Positions 36,714 to 48,311 of a DNA stretch of 64,000 nucleotides are shown here, piece after piece. The notes under the pieces are model-generated. The model saw nothing but the letters and a program-made list of their open reading frames with translations, had not been told where the DNA came from and did not search any database. Position 1 is the stretch's first letter. Each line of letters opens with the position of its first letter. This DNA comes from Betaproteobacteria bacterium (GTDB lineage: Bacteria > Pseudomonadota > Gammaproteobacteria > Burkholderiales > Rhodocyclaceae): NCBI GenBank assembly GCA_009782565.1, contig WRIU01000002.1, positions 218,470 to 282,469 of the forward strand, given 5' to 3'. The position numbers and the translations under genes are program-made.

Positions 36714-36821
36714 TTTTCGAGTGAAGCGCGTCATTATATGGTGGGGAGGCTGAATGTCAACCGCCGCGCCGCTTTGCCTGTGTGAATCATCTCGGTTTGA
36801 GCGGTTTTGCCCGTTCAAAGG

Positions 36822-36856
36822 AAAAAAGCGCGCAACCGTAAAGTTGCGCGCTTTTT
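36822..36856 (-). terminator. Terminator of mdh (near-symmetrical)
   Basis: aaaaaagcgcgcaac cgtaaa gttgcgcgcttttt. Confidence 0.9.
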
Positions 36857-36880
36857 GCAGGAACGACCTTCAATCGGAAC

Positions 36881-37873
36881 TCAGCCGAGCAGGTCTTTTA
36901 CGCCGTCGCGCTCTTCGAGCAATTCGTTGAGCGTTTTGGTCATGCGCTCGCGCGAGAACTCGTCGATGTTTAGCCCTTGGACGATTTTGTATTCGCCGTT
37001 TTCGGTCGTGGTCGGGAAGCCATAGACGATGCCTTCAGGAATGCCGTAGGAACCGTCGGAGGGCACGCCCATCGTGACCCATTCGCCCTTCGAGCCGAGT
37101 ACCCAGTCGCGGATGTGGTCGATTGCGGCATTGGCTGCCGAAGCCGCCGAGGAGAGCCCGCGCGCTTCGATGATTGCTGCACCGCGTTTGCCGACAGTGG
37201 GCAGGAAGGTGTCCTTGTTCCAGGCGTCGTCGTTGATGAGGCTCTTGACGTTGTCGCCATTGGAGGTGACAAAACGGTAATCGGCGTACATGGTGGGCGA
37301 GTGGTTGCCCCACACCACCAGGTTTTTCAGGCTGGAAACCGCACGGTCGGTCTTGGCGGCCAGTTGAGACAGGGCGCGGTTGTGGTCGAGGCGCAGCATG
37401 CCGGTGAAGTTTTTGGCCGGGATGCGGCCGTACTTCAGCGCGATTTCCTTGGCGATGTACGCATTGGTGTTGCAGGGGTTGCCGACGACCAGCACCTTGC
37501 AGTTGGGGTCGGCATACTGGCCGATGGCCGCGCCCTGCACGGTGAATATCTTGGCGTTTTCAGTCAGCAAGTCCTTGCGTTCCATGCCGGGGCCGCGCGG
37601 TCGCGCGCCGACCAGCAGGGCGACCTGGGCGTCCTTGAAGGCGACGTTGGGATCGTCAGTCGGGATGACGCCTGCCAGAAGCGGGAAAGCGCAGTCGTCC
37701 AACTCCATGATGACGCCCTGGAGGGCTTTTTGAGCCTGAGGCAAGTCGAGCAGTTGCAGGATGACAGGTTGATCCTTGCCGAGCATCTCGCCGCTGGCGA
37801 TGCGGAACAGCAGGCTGTAACCGATTTGACCGGCAGCGCCGGTGACGGCAACGCGAATAGGGGCCTTACTCAT
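36881..37873 (-). CDS. mdh: Malate dehydrogenase
   Basis: [46 protein letters not shown]. Confidence 0.97.
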   Translation of the reverse strand: MSKAPIRVAVTGAAGQIGYSLLFRIASGEMLGKDQPVILQLLDLPQAQKALQGVIMELDDCAFPLLAGVIPTDDPNVAFKDAQVALLVGARPRGPGMERKDLLTENAKIFTVQGAAIGQYADPNCKVLVVGNPCNTNAYIAKEIALKYGRIPAKNFTGMLRLDHNRALSQLAAKTDRAVSSLKNLVVWGNHSPTMYADYRFVTSNGDNVKSLINDDAWNKDTFLPTVGKRGAAIIEARGLSSAASAANAAIDHIRDWVLGSKGEWVTMGVPSDGSYGIPEGIVYGFPTTTENGEYKIVQGLNIDEFSRERMTKTLNELLEERDGVKDLLG

Positions 37874-38055
37874 GGAGGTTCCTCCCTCTGTGTGTGGTAT
37901 GCGGGAAAGATCTTACGCCATACGCCGTATGATAGCTATATGGCAGGGGTGCAAATGCTAATTATAGATGGTTTGTGCTGTCAATTTATATCTTATATAA
38001 AACATATCATATATAAACCATGGACGTTTTTTATTTTTTATGTTCCAATACGCAG

Positions 38056-38787
38056 ATGGCACAGATATCTCCTACCTTCAGTCCGCTTTATCAGCAGATC
38101 AAAGGGTTGATCTTGCAGGCGCTCGAATCCGGGGAATGGCGTCCGGGGCAGGTCATTCCCAGTGAGCAGGAGTTGGCCGCGCGCTTCAACGTCTCGCAGG
38201 GGACGGTACGCAAGGCTATCGACGAGATGGCGGCGGAAAACATCCTGGTTCGCAGGCAGGGTCGGGGTACTTACGTGGCCTCGCACACTGACCCTCGGCA
38301 GATGTTCCGTTTTTTGCGGTTGCTTCCTGAAAGCGGGGAATTGCTTACCCATCCGAAGAGCATTCCCGTCGACTGCTGGCGCGCCAAGGCCGGACAGGAA
38401 GCAGCTCGCATACTGTCCATCGAGCAGGGTGCGCCGATCATCATCGTGCGCCGGGTACTGCAATTCGGGCATAAACCCATCGTGGCCGATGAAATCTATC
38501 TGCCAGAGGAACTCTACCAGGGCTTGAACATGGAGATGCTGCAAGCCTGGAGCAGTTCGCTGTACTCGCTGTTCGAGACGCGCTTCGGGCTCCGCATGAT
38601 CCGCGCCCAGGAGCGCATCCGTGCCGTAGCCGCCGACCGTGCAGCGGCTGAGTTGCTCCAGGTGAAGGAGGGCATGCCATTGCTGTCAGTCGAGCGGGTA
38701 ACCTACACTTATGGGGATAAACCGGTGGAATGGCGGCGGGGGGTGTATTCTACGAGCGAGTACTACTATCTAAACGATCTCGCTTAA
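38056..38787 (+). CDS. GntR family transcriptional regulator (HutC/UTRA type)
   Basis: PLYQQIKGLILQALESGEWRPGQVIPSEQELAARFNVSQGTVRKAIDEMAAENILVRRQGRGTYV; UTRA C-terminus; divergent from mdh, upstream of sdhC. Confidence 0.92.
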   Translation: MAQISPTFSPLYQQIKGLILQALESGEWRPGQVIPSEQELAARFNVSQGTVRKAIDEMAAENILVRRQGRGTYVASHTDPRQMFRFLRLLPESGELLTHPKSIPVDCWRAKAGQEAARILSIEQGAPIIIVRRVLQFGHKPIVADEIYLPEELYQGLNMEMLQAWSSSLYSLFETRFGLRMIRAQERIRAVAADRAAAELLQVKEGMPLLSVERVTYTYGDKPVEWRRGVYSTSEYYYLNDLA

Positions 38788-38861
38788 CGTTTTATCCTAT
38801 TCTGATGGGTTTAACGGGGTTTCCGTTATTTTTGTTTCGTTTTTTCGTGGGGAGAGGCTTC

Positions 38862-39248
38862 ATGACTGAAGCAACTGTACGTGAAAGGCCAAAACATCTG
38901 GCTATCTGGCAGATACATTTTCCGCTTCCGGCGATTGTATCCATTTTGCATCGGATTAGCGGAGCGGGGCTTTTCCTGTTCTTACCGTTTCTGATCTGTC
39001 TGCTCGACAAGAGCCTGCTCAGTTCCGATTCGTTCGAGGGGTTCAGGGCGGTCATTGCCCATCCGCTGGCGAAACTCGTCCTGCTGGGTCTGTTGTGGGC
39101 GTACCTGCACCACTTCTGTGCCGGTATTCGCTACCTGTTCCTCGATATTGACAAAGGACTGGATTTGCCGTGCGCGCGCAAGTCCGCAGTGGCTGTCGTG
39201 ATTGTGAGTTTGTCGCTGACTGTCGTGATCGGAGGGGTATTATGGTGA
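38862..39248 (+). CDS. sdhC: Succinate dehydrogenase cytochrome b556 subunit
   Basis: RPKHLAIWQIHFPLPAIVSILHRISGAGLFLFLPF; HHFCAGIRYLFLD. Confidence 0.95.
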   Translation: MTEATVRERPKHLAIWQIHFPLPAIVSILHRISGAGLFLFLPFLICLLDKSLLSSDSFEGFRAVIAHPLAKLVLLGLLWAYLHHFCAGIRYLFLDIDKGLDLPCARKSAVAVVIVSLSLTVVIGGVLW

Positions 39249-39598
39249 AACGTCTCGCTATAGGCGCGCATTACGGCCTGAAAGATTGGCTCATACAGCG
39301 TGTGACCGCCATTTATATGGCGCTCTTTACGCTCGTTTTTGCCGCTTTGCTCCTCTTTTGCTTGCCTGAGTTCAGCTATGAGGCGTGGTCGGGGCTGTTC
39401 TCGTCGACGAGCGTCAAGTTCTTCTCCTTCCTGTTTATTGTGTCGCTTTGCTATCACGCCTGGATTGGCGTGCGCGATATTTGGATGGATTATGTCAAAC
39501 ATGCCGGGTTGCGGCTGGCACTGCACCTGGTTGTCCTTTTCCTGCTCGTCGGTTATGTCGGATGGGCCGTGCGGATTCTCTGGAGGTTGTCAGCGTGA
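39242..39598 (+). CDS. sdhD: Succinate dehydrogenase membrane anchor subunit
   Basis: [38 protein letters not shown]. Confidence 0.95.
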   Translation: MVKRLAIGAHYGLKDWLIQRVTAIYMALFTLVFAALLLFCLPEFSYEAWSGLFSSTSVKFFSFLFIVSLCYHAWIGVRDIWMDYVKHAGLRLALHLVVLFLLVGYVGWAVRILWRLSA

Positions 39599-41391
39599 AC
39601 GTCGCAAAACGTACTTTCGATGCGGTTATCGTCGGCGCGGGTGGCGCCGGTTTGCGCGCCGCGCTGCAACTTTCCGAGGCGGGCCTGAGAACCGCTGTGC
39701 TCTCCAAGGTGTTTCCAACCCGCTCGCACACCGTCGCCGCGCAGGGTGGGGTAGCAGCCTCTTTGGGCAATACCACCGAGGATCACTGGCACTGGCATAT
39801 GTACGACACTGTCAAGGGGTCGGACTGGCTCGGCGATCAGGACGCCATTGAGTTCATGTGCAAGAAGGCCAACGAGGTCGTCATCGAGCTTGAACACTAT
39901 GGGATGCCGTTCGACCGTACCGACAACGGCAAGATTTATCAACGCCCGTTCGGCGGGCATTCCATGAATTACGGCAAGTCCCCGGTAATGCGCTCCTGCG
40001 CGGCGGCTGACCGTACCGGGCATGCCATGCTGCACGCGCTCTATCAGCGCAACGTGCGCGCGCACACGCAATTTTTCGTCGAATGGATGGCGCTCGACCT
40101 CATCCGGGATGCCGAAGGCAATGTGCTCGGCGTGACTGCGCTCGAACTGGAAACTGGGGAAGTGTCGATTTTCCACTCCAGGGCGACGGTTTTTGCCACG
40201 GGAGGTTCGGGCCGGATTTTCTATTCCTCGACCAACGCCTTTACCAATACCGGCGATGGCCTGGGCATGGCGGCGCGCGCGGGTCTTCCGCTCGAAGATA
40301 TGGAATTCTGGCAATTCCACCCCACCGGCGTGGCCGGGGCGGGCGTACTGATTACCGAGGGCGTGCGCGGCGAGGGCGGTATTCTTCGCAATGCGGGCGG
40401 TGAGCGTTTCATGGAACGCTACGCGCCGAACCTTAAAGATTTGGCATCGCGCGACGTGGTATCGCGTTCAATGGTGACGGAGATCAATGAAGGGCGCGGC
40501 TGTGGGCACGACAAGGATTACGTGCTGCTCGACATCACGCACTTATCGCCTGAGATCATCATGAAGCGTCTGCCGGGCATCCGCGAGATTTCAATCCGCT
40601 TCGCGGGGGTCGATCCGATCAAGGCCCCGATCCCCGTAGTGCCGACTTGCCACTACCAGATGGGCGGGATTCCGACCAACTTCAAGGGGCAGGTGGTGCA
40701 TCCGAGGCACGGCAATCCGGGTACGCCCGTGCATGGTTTCTATGCGGCGGGCGAGTGCGCCTGTGCCTCGGTGCATGGCGCGAACCGCCTCGGAACGAAT
40801 TCCCTGCTCGATCTTCTGGTGTTCGGCAAGTCGGCGGGCGAATCCGTGGTCGCGGACTTCAAGGCCGGTGATCTCGATCTCAAGCCTTTGCCTGATGATG
40901 CTGCCGATAGGTCGCTCGCCCGGCTTGCCCGGCTGGAATCGCAGAAGAAAGATGGCAACGCGGTTCACGATGTGCGGCTGGCCATGCAGCGCACCATGCA
41001 GAAACACGCCGGGGTGTTCCGTTTCAAGGATTTGCTCAAGGAAGGCGTGACCGCTATTTTGGAAGTGGCCGAAAGCGCGAAGAGCACCTACATCAACGAC
41101 AAGTCCAAGGTCTGGAATACTGCACGTCAGGACGCCCTGGAACTGGACAACATGATCGAAGTTGCCAAGGCGACGATGATCTCCGCCGAGGCGCGCAAGG
41201 AATCGCGTGGCGCGCACGTCCGGGACGACGCACCGGATACTCCGGAGCATCCGAACGGCCGCGACGACCAGAACTGGCTCAAGCATACCCTGTGGTTCAG
41301 CGCGGATAACCACCTGGAATACAAGCCGGTGCACCTGAAGCCCTTGTCCGATGATGTCGAGCCGATTGCGCTCGCCAAGCGGACGTACTGA
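39595..41391 (+). CDS. sdhA: Succinate dehydrogenase flavoprotein subunit (GTG start)
   Basis: [66 protein letters not shown]. Confidence 0.98.
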   Translation: MNVAKRTFDAVIVGAGGAGLRAALQLSEAGLRTAVLSKVFPTRSHTVAAQGGVAASLGNTTEDHWHWHMYDTVKGSDWLGDQDAIEFMCKKANEVVIELEHYGMPFDRTDNGKIYQRPFGGHSMNYGKSPVMRSCAAADRTGHAMLHALYQRNVRAHTQFFVEWMALDLIRDAEGNVLGVTALELETGEVSIFHSRATVFATGGSGRIFYSSTNAFTNTGDGLGMAARAGLPLEDMEFWQFHPTGVAGAGVLITEGVRGEGGILRNAGGERFMERYAPNLKDLASRDVVSRSMVTEINEGRGCGHDKDYVLLDITHLSPEIIMKRLPGIREISIRFAGVDPIKAPIPVVPTCHYQMGGIPTNFKGQVVHPRHGNPGTPVHGFYAAGECACASVHGANRLGTNSLLDLLVFGKSAGESVVADFKAGDLDLKPLPDDAADRSLARLARLESQKKDGNAVHDVRLAMQRTMQKHAGVFRFKDLLKEGVTAILEVAESAKSTYINDKSKVWNTARQDALELDNMIEVAKATMISAEARKESRGAHVRDDAPDTPEHPNGRDDQNWLKHTLWFSADNHLEYKPVHLKPLSDDVEPIALAKRTY

Positions 41392-41416
41392 GCCTGAACG
41401 CTGGAGAGAAACACAA

Positions 41417-42133
41417 ATGCAAATGAGTAAACGCACCGTTCAATTCAAGATATACCGTTACGACCCTGACAAGGACGACAAGCCCACCATGCAGGATATT
41501 TCGGTGGAACTCGACCCGACCGACAAGAAACTGCTCGATGCCCTGGTGAAGCTCAAGGCCAAGGACGATAGCTTGTCGTTCCGCCGTTCGTGCCGCGAGG
41601 GAGTGTGCGGGTCGGACGCGGTCAACATCAATGGTGTCAACGCCTTGGCATGCTTGACCGATGTCGACAGCCTTTCTCAACCCATTGTGCTGAGGCCCTT
41701 GCCGGGGTTGCCGGTGATCCGCGACCTGATCGTGGACATGACCCAGTTCTTCAAGCAATACCACTCGATCAAGCCCTACCTCATCAACGACGAACCTCCG
41801 CCCGAGCGCGAGCGCCTGCAAAGCCCGGAGGAACGTGAGGAACTCAATGGGCTGTACGAGTGTATCCTGTGTGCATGCTGTTCGACGGCTTGTCCATCGT
41901 TCTGGTGGAATCCGGACAAATTCGTCGGCCCTTCGGGATTGCTGAACGCTTATCGCTTCATTGCCGATACGCGCGATCAGGCTACCAACGAACGGCTGGA
42001 CGATCTCGAAGACCCGTACCGGCTGTTCCGCTGCCACACGATCATGAACTGCGTCGCCGTCTGTCCGAAGAGTTTGAATCCAACCAGGGCCATCAACAAG
42101 ATCAAGGACATGATGGTCGTTCGGGCGATTTGA
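41417..42133 (+). CDS. sdhB: Succinate dehydrogenase iron-sulfur subunit
   Basis: SFRRSCREGVCGSDAVNINGVNALAC; YECILCACCSTACPSFWWN; CHTIMNCVAVCPKSLNPTRAI. Confidence 0.98.
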   Translation: MQMSKRTVQFKIYRYDPDKDDKPTMQDISVELDPTDKKLLDALVKLKAKDDSLSFRRSCREGVCGSDAVNINGVNALACLTDVDSLSQPIVLRPLPGLPVIRDLIVDMTQFFKQYHSIKPYLINDEPPPERERLQSPEEREELNGLYECILCACCSTACPSFWWNPDKFVGPSGLLNAYRFIADTRDQATNERLDDLEDPYRLFRCHTIMNCVAVCPKSLNPTRAINKIKDMMVVRAI

Positions 42134-42136
42134 GCG

Positions 42137-42373
42137 ATGACGATCAACCGGGGAAAAGTGCGCTGGCAGTGCCGCAGGTCTTTACTTGAACTCGACCTGG
42201 TGCTGGCGCGTTTCTTGGAAAAGGAGTTTGAACATCTCAATGACGATCAAGTGGCCGATTTTGAAGATATGCTGCGTTGCGACGACTACGACCTGTGGGC
42301 GTTCATCAACGGGAGCAAACCTTGTGAGGTTGCCCGCTGGCAAAAAATGATCGAGCGATTGAGGCAGTGCTGA
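42137..42373 (+). CDS. sdhE: FAD assembly factor SdhE (succinate dehydrogenase flavinylation)
   Basis: RWQCRRSLLELDLVLARFLEKEF...LNDDQVADFEDMLRCDDYDLWAFINGSKP; position between sdhB and gltA. Confidence 0.93.
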   Translation: MTINRGKVRWQCRRSLLELDLVLARFLEKEFEHLNDDQVADFEDMLRCDDYDLWAFINGSKPCEVARWQKMIERLRQC

Positions 42374-42463
42374 AACGATAAAGTCTCCCGGCTGTCCCAT
42401 TGCCAGGAGCATTTGGACTTCCAAGCCATCCAGGGGCATCAACAACACAAGGAGGAGGACCCC

Positions 42464-43756
42464 ATGAGCGAAGAACGTAAGGCAAGTTTGACTATTGATG
42501 GTAAAACCAACGACTTCCCGATAATGAAAGGCACACACGGGAACGATGTCATCGATATTCGTACACTAGGCGCCAAGACCGGACATTTCACCTATGACTC
42601 CGGTTTCTTGTCGACCGCCAGCTGCCAATCCACCATCACCTTCATCGACGGCGACAAGGGCGAACTGCTGTATCGCGGCTACCCCATTGAGCAACTGGCC
42701 GAAAAATGCAACTTCCTGGAAGTTGCCTATCTGCTGCGTAACGGCGAACTGCCGGATGCTGCTGAGAAAGCCGACTTTGAAGGCATCATCCGCCGCCACA
42801 CCCTGGTACATGATCAGTTAACCCGGTTCTACAACGGTTTTCGGCGTGACGCCCACCCGATGGCGGTCATCGTCGGCGTGGTTGGCGCGCTATCGGCGTT
42901 CTATCACCGGGGCATGGACTATTCCCGGCTTGAGGATCGTGACGTTTGCTTTCACCGCATCATCGCCAAGCTGCCGACCATCGTGGCGCTGGCCTATCGT
43001 TATACCACCGGCCTACCGTTCATGTACCCCAGGAACGACCTCGATTACGCCTCGAACTTCATGTACATGATGTTTGGCGTCCCCTGCGAGGAGTACAAGG
43101 CCAACCCGGTGCTGTCGCGCGCGCTCGACATCATCTTCACCCTGCATGCCGACCACGAACAGAATGCCTCCACTTCCACGGTGCGCCTGGCCGGTTCTTC
43201 CGGGGCTAACCCCTTTGCCTGCGTCGCGGCGGGTATTTCCTGCCTGTGGGGTCCGGCGCACGGGGGCGCGAATGAGGCATGCCTGGAGATGCTGGAAGAA
43301 ATCGGCGATGTTTCCAGGGTGGGCGAGTACATCAATCGTGCCAAGGACAAGAACGACAGTTTCAAACTGATGGGCTTCGGCCACCGCGTCTACAAGAACT
43401 TCGACCCGCGTGCCAAGCTCATGGGCAAGGTATGCGCCGAAGTGCTTGCCGAACTGGGGCTCGAAAACGACCGCTTGTTCAAGCTCGCCCAAAAGCTCGA
43501 AAAGATTGCCCTCGAAGACGAATACTTCATCGAGAAGAAGCTCTACCCGAACGTGGACTTCTACTCCGGCATCGTCCAAAAGGCATTGGGCGTTCCCACC
43601 ACCATGTTCACCTGTATCTTTGCCCTGGCGCGCACGGCGGGTTGGCTGGCTCAATGGGAAGAGATGATTACCGACCCGGAATACAAAATCGGGCGTCCCC
43701 GTCAACTTTATGTTGGCGCGGCCCGACGCGACGTTCCGGACATCGGCAAGCGTTGA
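42464..43756 (+). CDS. gltA: Citrate synthase
   Basis: [65 protein letters not shown]. Confidence 0.98.
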   Translation: MSEERKASLTIDGKTNDFPIMKGTHGNDVIDIRTLGAKTGHFTYDSGFLSTASCQSTITFIDGDKGELLYRGYPIEQLAEKCNFLEVAYLLRNGELPDAAEKADFEGIIRRHTLVHDQLTRFYNGFRRDAHPMAVIVGVVGALSAFYHRGMDYSRLEDRDVCFHRIIAKLPTIVALAYRYTTGLPFMYPRNDLDYASNFMYMMFGVPCEEYKANPVLSRALDIIFTLHADHEQNASTSTVRLAGSSGANPFACVAAGISCLWGPAHGGANEACLEMLEEIGDVSRVGEYINRAKDKNDSFKLMGFGHRVYKNFDPRAKLMGKVCAEVLAELGLENDRLFKLAQKLEKIALEDEYFIEKKLYPNVDFYSGIVQKALGVPTTMFTCIFALARTAGWLAQWEEMITDPEYKIGRPRQLYVGAARRDVPDIGKR

Positions 43757-44031
43757 TTGAAAACAGGCGCGGGGGGCGAGTCCTCCCGTGCCGCCCGACC
43801 GCTGTCCGGATCGGGTCGAACATGAGCCAAACGCAATCCTCGTAATGAGGGGCAGGGTGGTTCAGACATACGGGTGGGATGCGCTTGCAGACTTGTTGAC
43901 GCGGGGCGGGCCGACAAGGCCGTTCCATTTTTTTCCGACAGGCTTGGCGTAAGCATATCTCTTATATAAAAATACAAGCATGGCATCGTCGGGGCGGCGG
44001 CTGTGCCTGGAACATGACAGGTGGTTTCAAA

Positions 44032-46887
44032 ATGAGAGAAAAGGAACTTCAAGGCACGTCCTATCTGTTTGGTTCAAACGCGCCTTTCATTGAAGAGCTT
44101 TACGAAAGTTATCTCGCTGACCCTGCTTCGGTCGATGAACGCTGGCGCGTGTATTTCGACCAACTCCAGGCACAGGCGGGCGCGGCAGTGCGGGATGTGG
44201 CTCACGGCCCGATCATCACTGCCTTCGAGCAGTTGGCCAAGCGTGGCCCAGTGCGGACGGCGAGTTCAGAAGGCGAGGACAAATTGCAGGCTGACGTCCT
44301 GCAACTGATTGCCGCCCATCGCTATCTTGGCAACCGCCGCGCCAGCCTCGACCCGCTCAAGCGTGGCGACCGGCCCCAGATCGGCGAACTCGAACCCTCG
44401 CATTACGGGTTCACCGAGGCCGATCTGTCCAAGACCTTCAACGTCGGCAACTTCAAGGGCGTTTCAGGGGATCGAGCGACCCTGCGCGATATTATCGAAG
44501 CCCTGCGCCAGACCTACTGTGGCAACATCGGCGTCGAATATCAGCATATTTCCGACACGGCTGAACGGCGCTGGATACAGGGGCGACTGGAAAGCGCTCG
44601 CGCCACGCCGGATTTCACACCGACCGAGAAACGTCACATCCTGGGGCGCGTGACCGCTGCCGAAACCCTCGAACGCTACCTGCACACCCGCTACGTCGGG
44701 CAGAAACGCTTTTCACTCGAAGGTGGTGAATCGACCATCGTCGCAATGGACGAACTCGTGCGTGTTGCGGGCAAGCTGGGTGTGACGGAAACCGTGCTCG
44801 GCATGGCGCACCGTGGCCGGCTCAACGTCCTGGTCAACGTCCTGGGTAAATCGCCTTCCATGCTCTTCTCCGAATTTGAAGGCAAGGTCAAAGCCGACCT
44901 CTCCGCAGGCGATGTCAAATACCACATGGGTTTTTCCAGCAATATCATGACCCCTGGCGGGCCGATGCACCTGGTGCTGGCCTTTAACCCTTCGCACCTG
45001 GAAATCATCAACCCGGTTGTGGAAGGCTCCGTTTACGCGCGTCAGATTCGGCGCGGCGGGGAAGACGCCAAGAGTCAGGTTCTTCCCGTTCTGATCCACG
45101 GCGATGCTGCCGTAGCCGGGCAGGGCGTCAACCAGGAAATGCTCAACTTCTCCCAGACCCGGGGTTACGGTACGGGCGGAACCATCCATCTGGTCGTCAA
45201 CAACCAGATCGGTTTTACCACGTCCAACCCGCTCGATTTGCGCTCCTCTCTTTACTGCACCGACATTTTCAAAGTGGTCGAAGCCCCGATTTTCCACGTC
45301 AACGGCGACGACCCGGAGGCCGTGGCCTTCGTTACCCGGCTGGCCGTCGAATTCCGCCAGGAATTCAAGAAGGACGTGGCAGTCGACATTTTCTGCTTCC
45401 GCAAGCTCGGCCACAACGAGCAGGATGAACCGATGGTCACGCAGCCGTTGATGTATCAGATCATCCAGCAGCATCCTGGTACGCGTAAACTCTACTCCGA
45501 CCGCCTGGTGGCTGAAGGCACGATTGCCGCCGATGAACCCGACAAGATGATCGCCGAATATCGCGAGCATCTCGACCGGGGCGAGTTGCTCTACAACCCG
45601 GTGCTTTCCGGCTACAGGCGTCATTTTTCGGCGGACTGGACTCCTTTCCTCAAACAGTCCTACACGGACGACGCCCATACCGCGATTCCCGCACAGGAAG
45701 TCCGCCGTCTCGCGCAAGCACTGACCACGATTCCGGAAGGCTTCGCGCTCCACTCCCGCGTACAGAAAGTCATCGACGACCGCGCCGCGATGGGGCGGGG
45801 CGAACTGCCAATCGACTGGGGTATGGGAGAGAATCTTGCCTACGCCAGCCTGCTTGCCCAGGGATTTGGTGTGCGTATTTCAGGTGAAGACGTTGGCCGG
45901 GGCACCTTTTTCCATCGCCATGCCAAGCTGCACGACCAGAAACGCAAGCAGCGCGCAGAGGGCGTTTTCATGCCGCTGGCTCACATCCAGGAAGGGCAGG
46001 CCCGTTTCCAGTGCTTCGATTCGGTGCTCTCCGAAGAAGGCGTCCTAGCCTTTGAATACGGCTACGCGACCACTGAGCCGAACGAACTCGTCGTCTGGGA
46101 AGCCCAGTTTGGCGACTTCGTCAACGGCGCACAGGTCGTCATCGACCAGTTCATCTCCTCGGGCGAAGCAAAATGGGGGCGCATCACCGGGCTGACCCTG
46201 CTCCTGCCGCATGGTTACGAAGGGCAAGGCCCCGAACACACCTCTTCGCGGCTGGAACGCTTCATGAACCTGGCGGCGGAAAACAACTGGCAGGTTTGCG
46301 TCCCGTCCACCCCCGCGCAAGTCTTCCACCTCTTGCGTCGGCAGATGCTACGCAAGCTGCGGAAACCCCTGGTCGTCATTACGCCGAAATCTCTGCTGCG
46401 TCACAAGGAAGTGGTATCGAGCATCGAAGAGCTCGCCACCGGTCAATTCCAGACTGTGATTCCCGAAGTCGAGCCGCTCGATCGCAAGAAAGTCAAGCGC
46501 ATCGTGCTGTGCCAGGGCAAGCTCTACTACGAATTGCTCGCTTATCGACGGGAACAGAAAATCACCAATACCGCGCTGATTCGCCTCGAACAGCTCTATC
46601 CCTTCCCGGTTCAGGCATTTGCCGCAGCGATCGAGCAGTTCCCCAACGCGAAGGAAGTCATCTGGTGCCAGGAAGAGTCGCGCAATCAAGGTGCCTGGTA
46701 TTGGCTGGCGTCCAGGCAACACCTGATAAACGTCCTCGGTACGCGCCGTGAACTGCTACTGGTCAGCCGTCCAGCTTCTGCTTCGCCAGCCGTGGGCTAC
46801 CATGCCAGGCATGTGCAGCAGCAAAAGGACATCATTGAACACGCGTTTGGGCCGATCCAGAATACGACTCCGCAGTCGCCCAACTAA
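44032..46887 (+). CDS. sucA: 2-oxoglutarate dehydrogenase E1 component
   Basis: [54 protein letters not shown]; start 44014 also possible. Confidence 0.97.
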   Translation: MREKELQGTSYLFGSNAPFIEELYESYLADPASVDERWRVYFDQLQAQAGAAVRDVAHGPIITAFEQLAKRGPVRTASSEGEDKLQADVLQLIAAHRYLGNRRASLDPLKRGDRPQIGELEPSHYGFTEADLSKTFNVGNFKGVSGDRATLRDIIEALRQTYCGNIGVEYQHISDTAERRWIQGRLESARATPDFTPTEKRHILGRVTAAETLERYLHTRYVGQKRFSLEGGESTIVAMDELVRVAGKLGVTETVLGMAHRGRLNVLVNVLGKSPSMLFSEFEGKVKADLSAGDVKYHMGFSSNIMTPGGPMHLVLAFNPSHLEIINPVVEGSVYARQIRRGGEDAKSQVLPVLIHGDAAVAGQGVNQEMLNFSQTRGYGTGGTIHLVVNNQIGFTTSNPLDLRSSLYCTDIFKVVEAPIFHVNGDDPEAVAFVTRLAVEFRQEFKKDVAVDIFCFRKLGHNEQDEPMVTQPLMYQIIQQHPGTRKLYSDRLVAEGTIAADEPDKMIAEYREHLDRGELLYNPVLSGYRRHFSADWTPFLKQSYTDDAHTAIPAQEVRRLAQALTTIPEGFALHSRVQKVIDDRAAMGRGELPIDWGMGENLAYASLLAQGFGVRISGEDVGRGTFFHRHAKLHDQKRKQRAEGVFMPLAHIQEGQARFQCFDSVLSEEGVLAFEYGYATTEPNELVVWEAQFGDFVNGAQVVIDQFISSGEAKWGRITGLTLLLPHGYEGQGPEHTSSRLERFMNLAAENNWQVCVPSTPAQVFHLLRRQMLRKLRKPLVVITPKSLLRHKEVVSSIEELATGQFQTVIPEVEPLDRKKVKRIVLCQGKLYYELLAYRREQKITNTALIRLEQLYPFPVQAFAAAIEQFPNAKEVIWCQEESRNQGAWYWLASRQHLINVLGTRRELLLVSRPASASPAVGYHARHVQQQKDIIEHAFGPIQNTTPQSPN

Positions 46888-46913
46888 CCAATAAGCAAAA
46901 GAGGGAAACTCTC

Positions 46914-48116
46914 ATGTTAATCGAAGTCAAAGTACCGCAACTGTCCGAGTCCGTATCCGAAGCCAGCCTCGTAACCTGGCACAAGAGAGCCGGAGAAGCT
47001 GTTGCGCGCGATGAAAATATGGTCGACATTGAAACCGACAAGGTCGTGCTCGAAACCCCGGCTCCCGCTGATGGCGTTCTTATCGAAATTGTCAAGAACG
47101 ATGGAGAAACCGTCACTTCGGGCGACCTGATCGCCCGGATTGACACCGAGGCCAAGGCTACCGCCACCGCTACGCCGTCCTCCGAACCCGCTGCCGCTAC
47201 GGCGCCTGCCAGCGCCGGAACGGCGGGCGAACCCAGCCCGGCGGCGCGCAAGATACTGGAAGAAAAAGGCGTCCCAGCTTCTTCCGTAAGTGGTACGGGA
47301 AGAGGTGGGCGTGTCACCAAGGAGGACGCTCTGGGCACCAAACCCGCCGCTGCACCCGCTGCGGCAAAGCCCGCTGCCGCACCACCTGCCGCTGTCGTGC
47401 CCGCATTTATCGGCGACCGTCCGGAAGAGCGCGTCCCCATGACCCGCCTGCGTGCCCGCATTGCCGAGCGCCTCATCCAGTCCAAGAACGAGAACGCCAT
47501 CCTGACCACGTTCAACGAAGTGAACATGGCTCCCGTCATGGCTCTTCGCAAGCAATACGGCGATAAGTTTGAAAAAGCCCACGGTGTGCGTCTCGGCTTC
47601 ATGGGTTTCTTCGTCAAAGCGGCTGTCGCGGCGCTCAAGCGGTATCCGATTCTCAATGCCTCGATTGACGGCAACGACATCATTTACCATGGCTATATCG
47701 ACATTGGCGTTGCCGTGGGCAGCCCGCGCGGCCTCGTCGTTCCTATCCTGCGAAACGTCGAAATTCTCTCGGTGGCCGAAATCGAACTCAAGATTGCCGA
47801 GTTCGGCAACAAGGCCAAGGATGGCCGCCTGTCGATAGAGGAACTCACCGGCGGGACTTTCTCCATCTCCAACGGCGGCGTGTTCGGTTCGATGATGTCC
47901 ACGCCCATCATCAACCCGCCGCAATCGGCCATCCTCGGCATCCACGCCACCAAGGATCGCCCGGTGGCCGAGAACGGCCAGGTCGTCATCCGTCCCATCA
48001 ACTACCTGGCGCTTTCCTACGATCACCGCATCATCGACGGACGGGAAGCTGTCCTCGGCCTGGTTGCGATGAAGGAAGCCCTGGAAGACCCGGCGCGGCT
48101 GATATTGGATGTTTGA
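46914..48116 (+). CDS. sucB: 2-oxoglutarate dehydrogenase E2 (dihydrolipoyl succinyltransferase)
   Basis: Lipoyl domain IETDKVVLE; catalytic [13 protein letters not shown]. Confidence 0.97.
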   Translation: MLIEVKVPQLSESVSEASLVTWHKRAGEAVARDENMVDIETDKVVLETPAPADGVLIEIVKNDGETVTSGDLIARIDTEAKATATATPSSEPAAATAPASAGTAGEPSPAARKILEEKGVPASSVSGTGRGGRVTKEDALGTKPAAAPAAAKPAAAPPAAVVPAFIGDRPEERVPMTRLRARIAERLIQSKNENAILTTFNEVNMAPVMALRKQYGDKFEKAHGVRLGFMGFFVKAAVAALKRYPILNASIDGNDIIYHGYIDIGVAVGSPRGLVVPILRNVEILSVAEIELKIAEFGNKAKDGRLSIEELTGGTFSISNGGVFGSMMSTPIINPPQSAILGIHATKDRPVAENGQVVIRPINYLALSYDHRIIDGREAVLGLVAMKEALEDPARLILDV

Positions 48117-48181
48117 TGTGACGACGCTTCGGGATGGAGGCTGAGAAACGTTCATCCCGGAGTTCGGTCTGAGCATTCTTT

Positions 48182-48210
48182 CCCCCCTCTCCCGCAAGGG
48201 GAGAGGGGGG
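48182..48210. repeat. Intergenic palindromic (REP-like) element
   Basis: ccccccctctccc gcaag gggagaggggg-type 12-bp stem with 5-nt loop; no U-tract. Confidence 0.5.
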
Positions 48211-48311
48211 GGCTTCCCTCGCCGTACTTGCGGGAGGGAGAAATTACACAGACATGTATACGTCTGAGCTAAAAACACTCTAAAATGACAATATTATTGT
48301 GTGAGAGAAAG

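Noticed and set aside
46917-48278. 453-aa minus-strand ORF opposite sucB
   Set aside because: Antisense frame; sucB lipoyl and catalytic motifs are unambiguous
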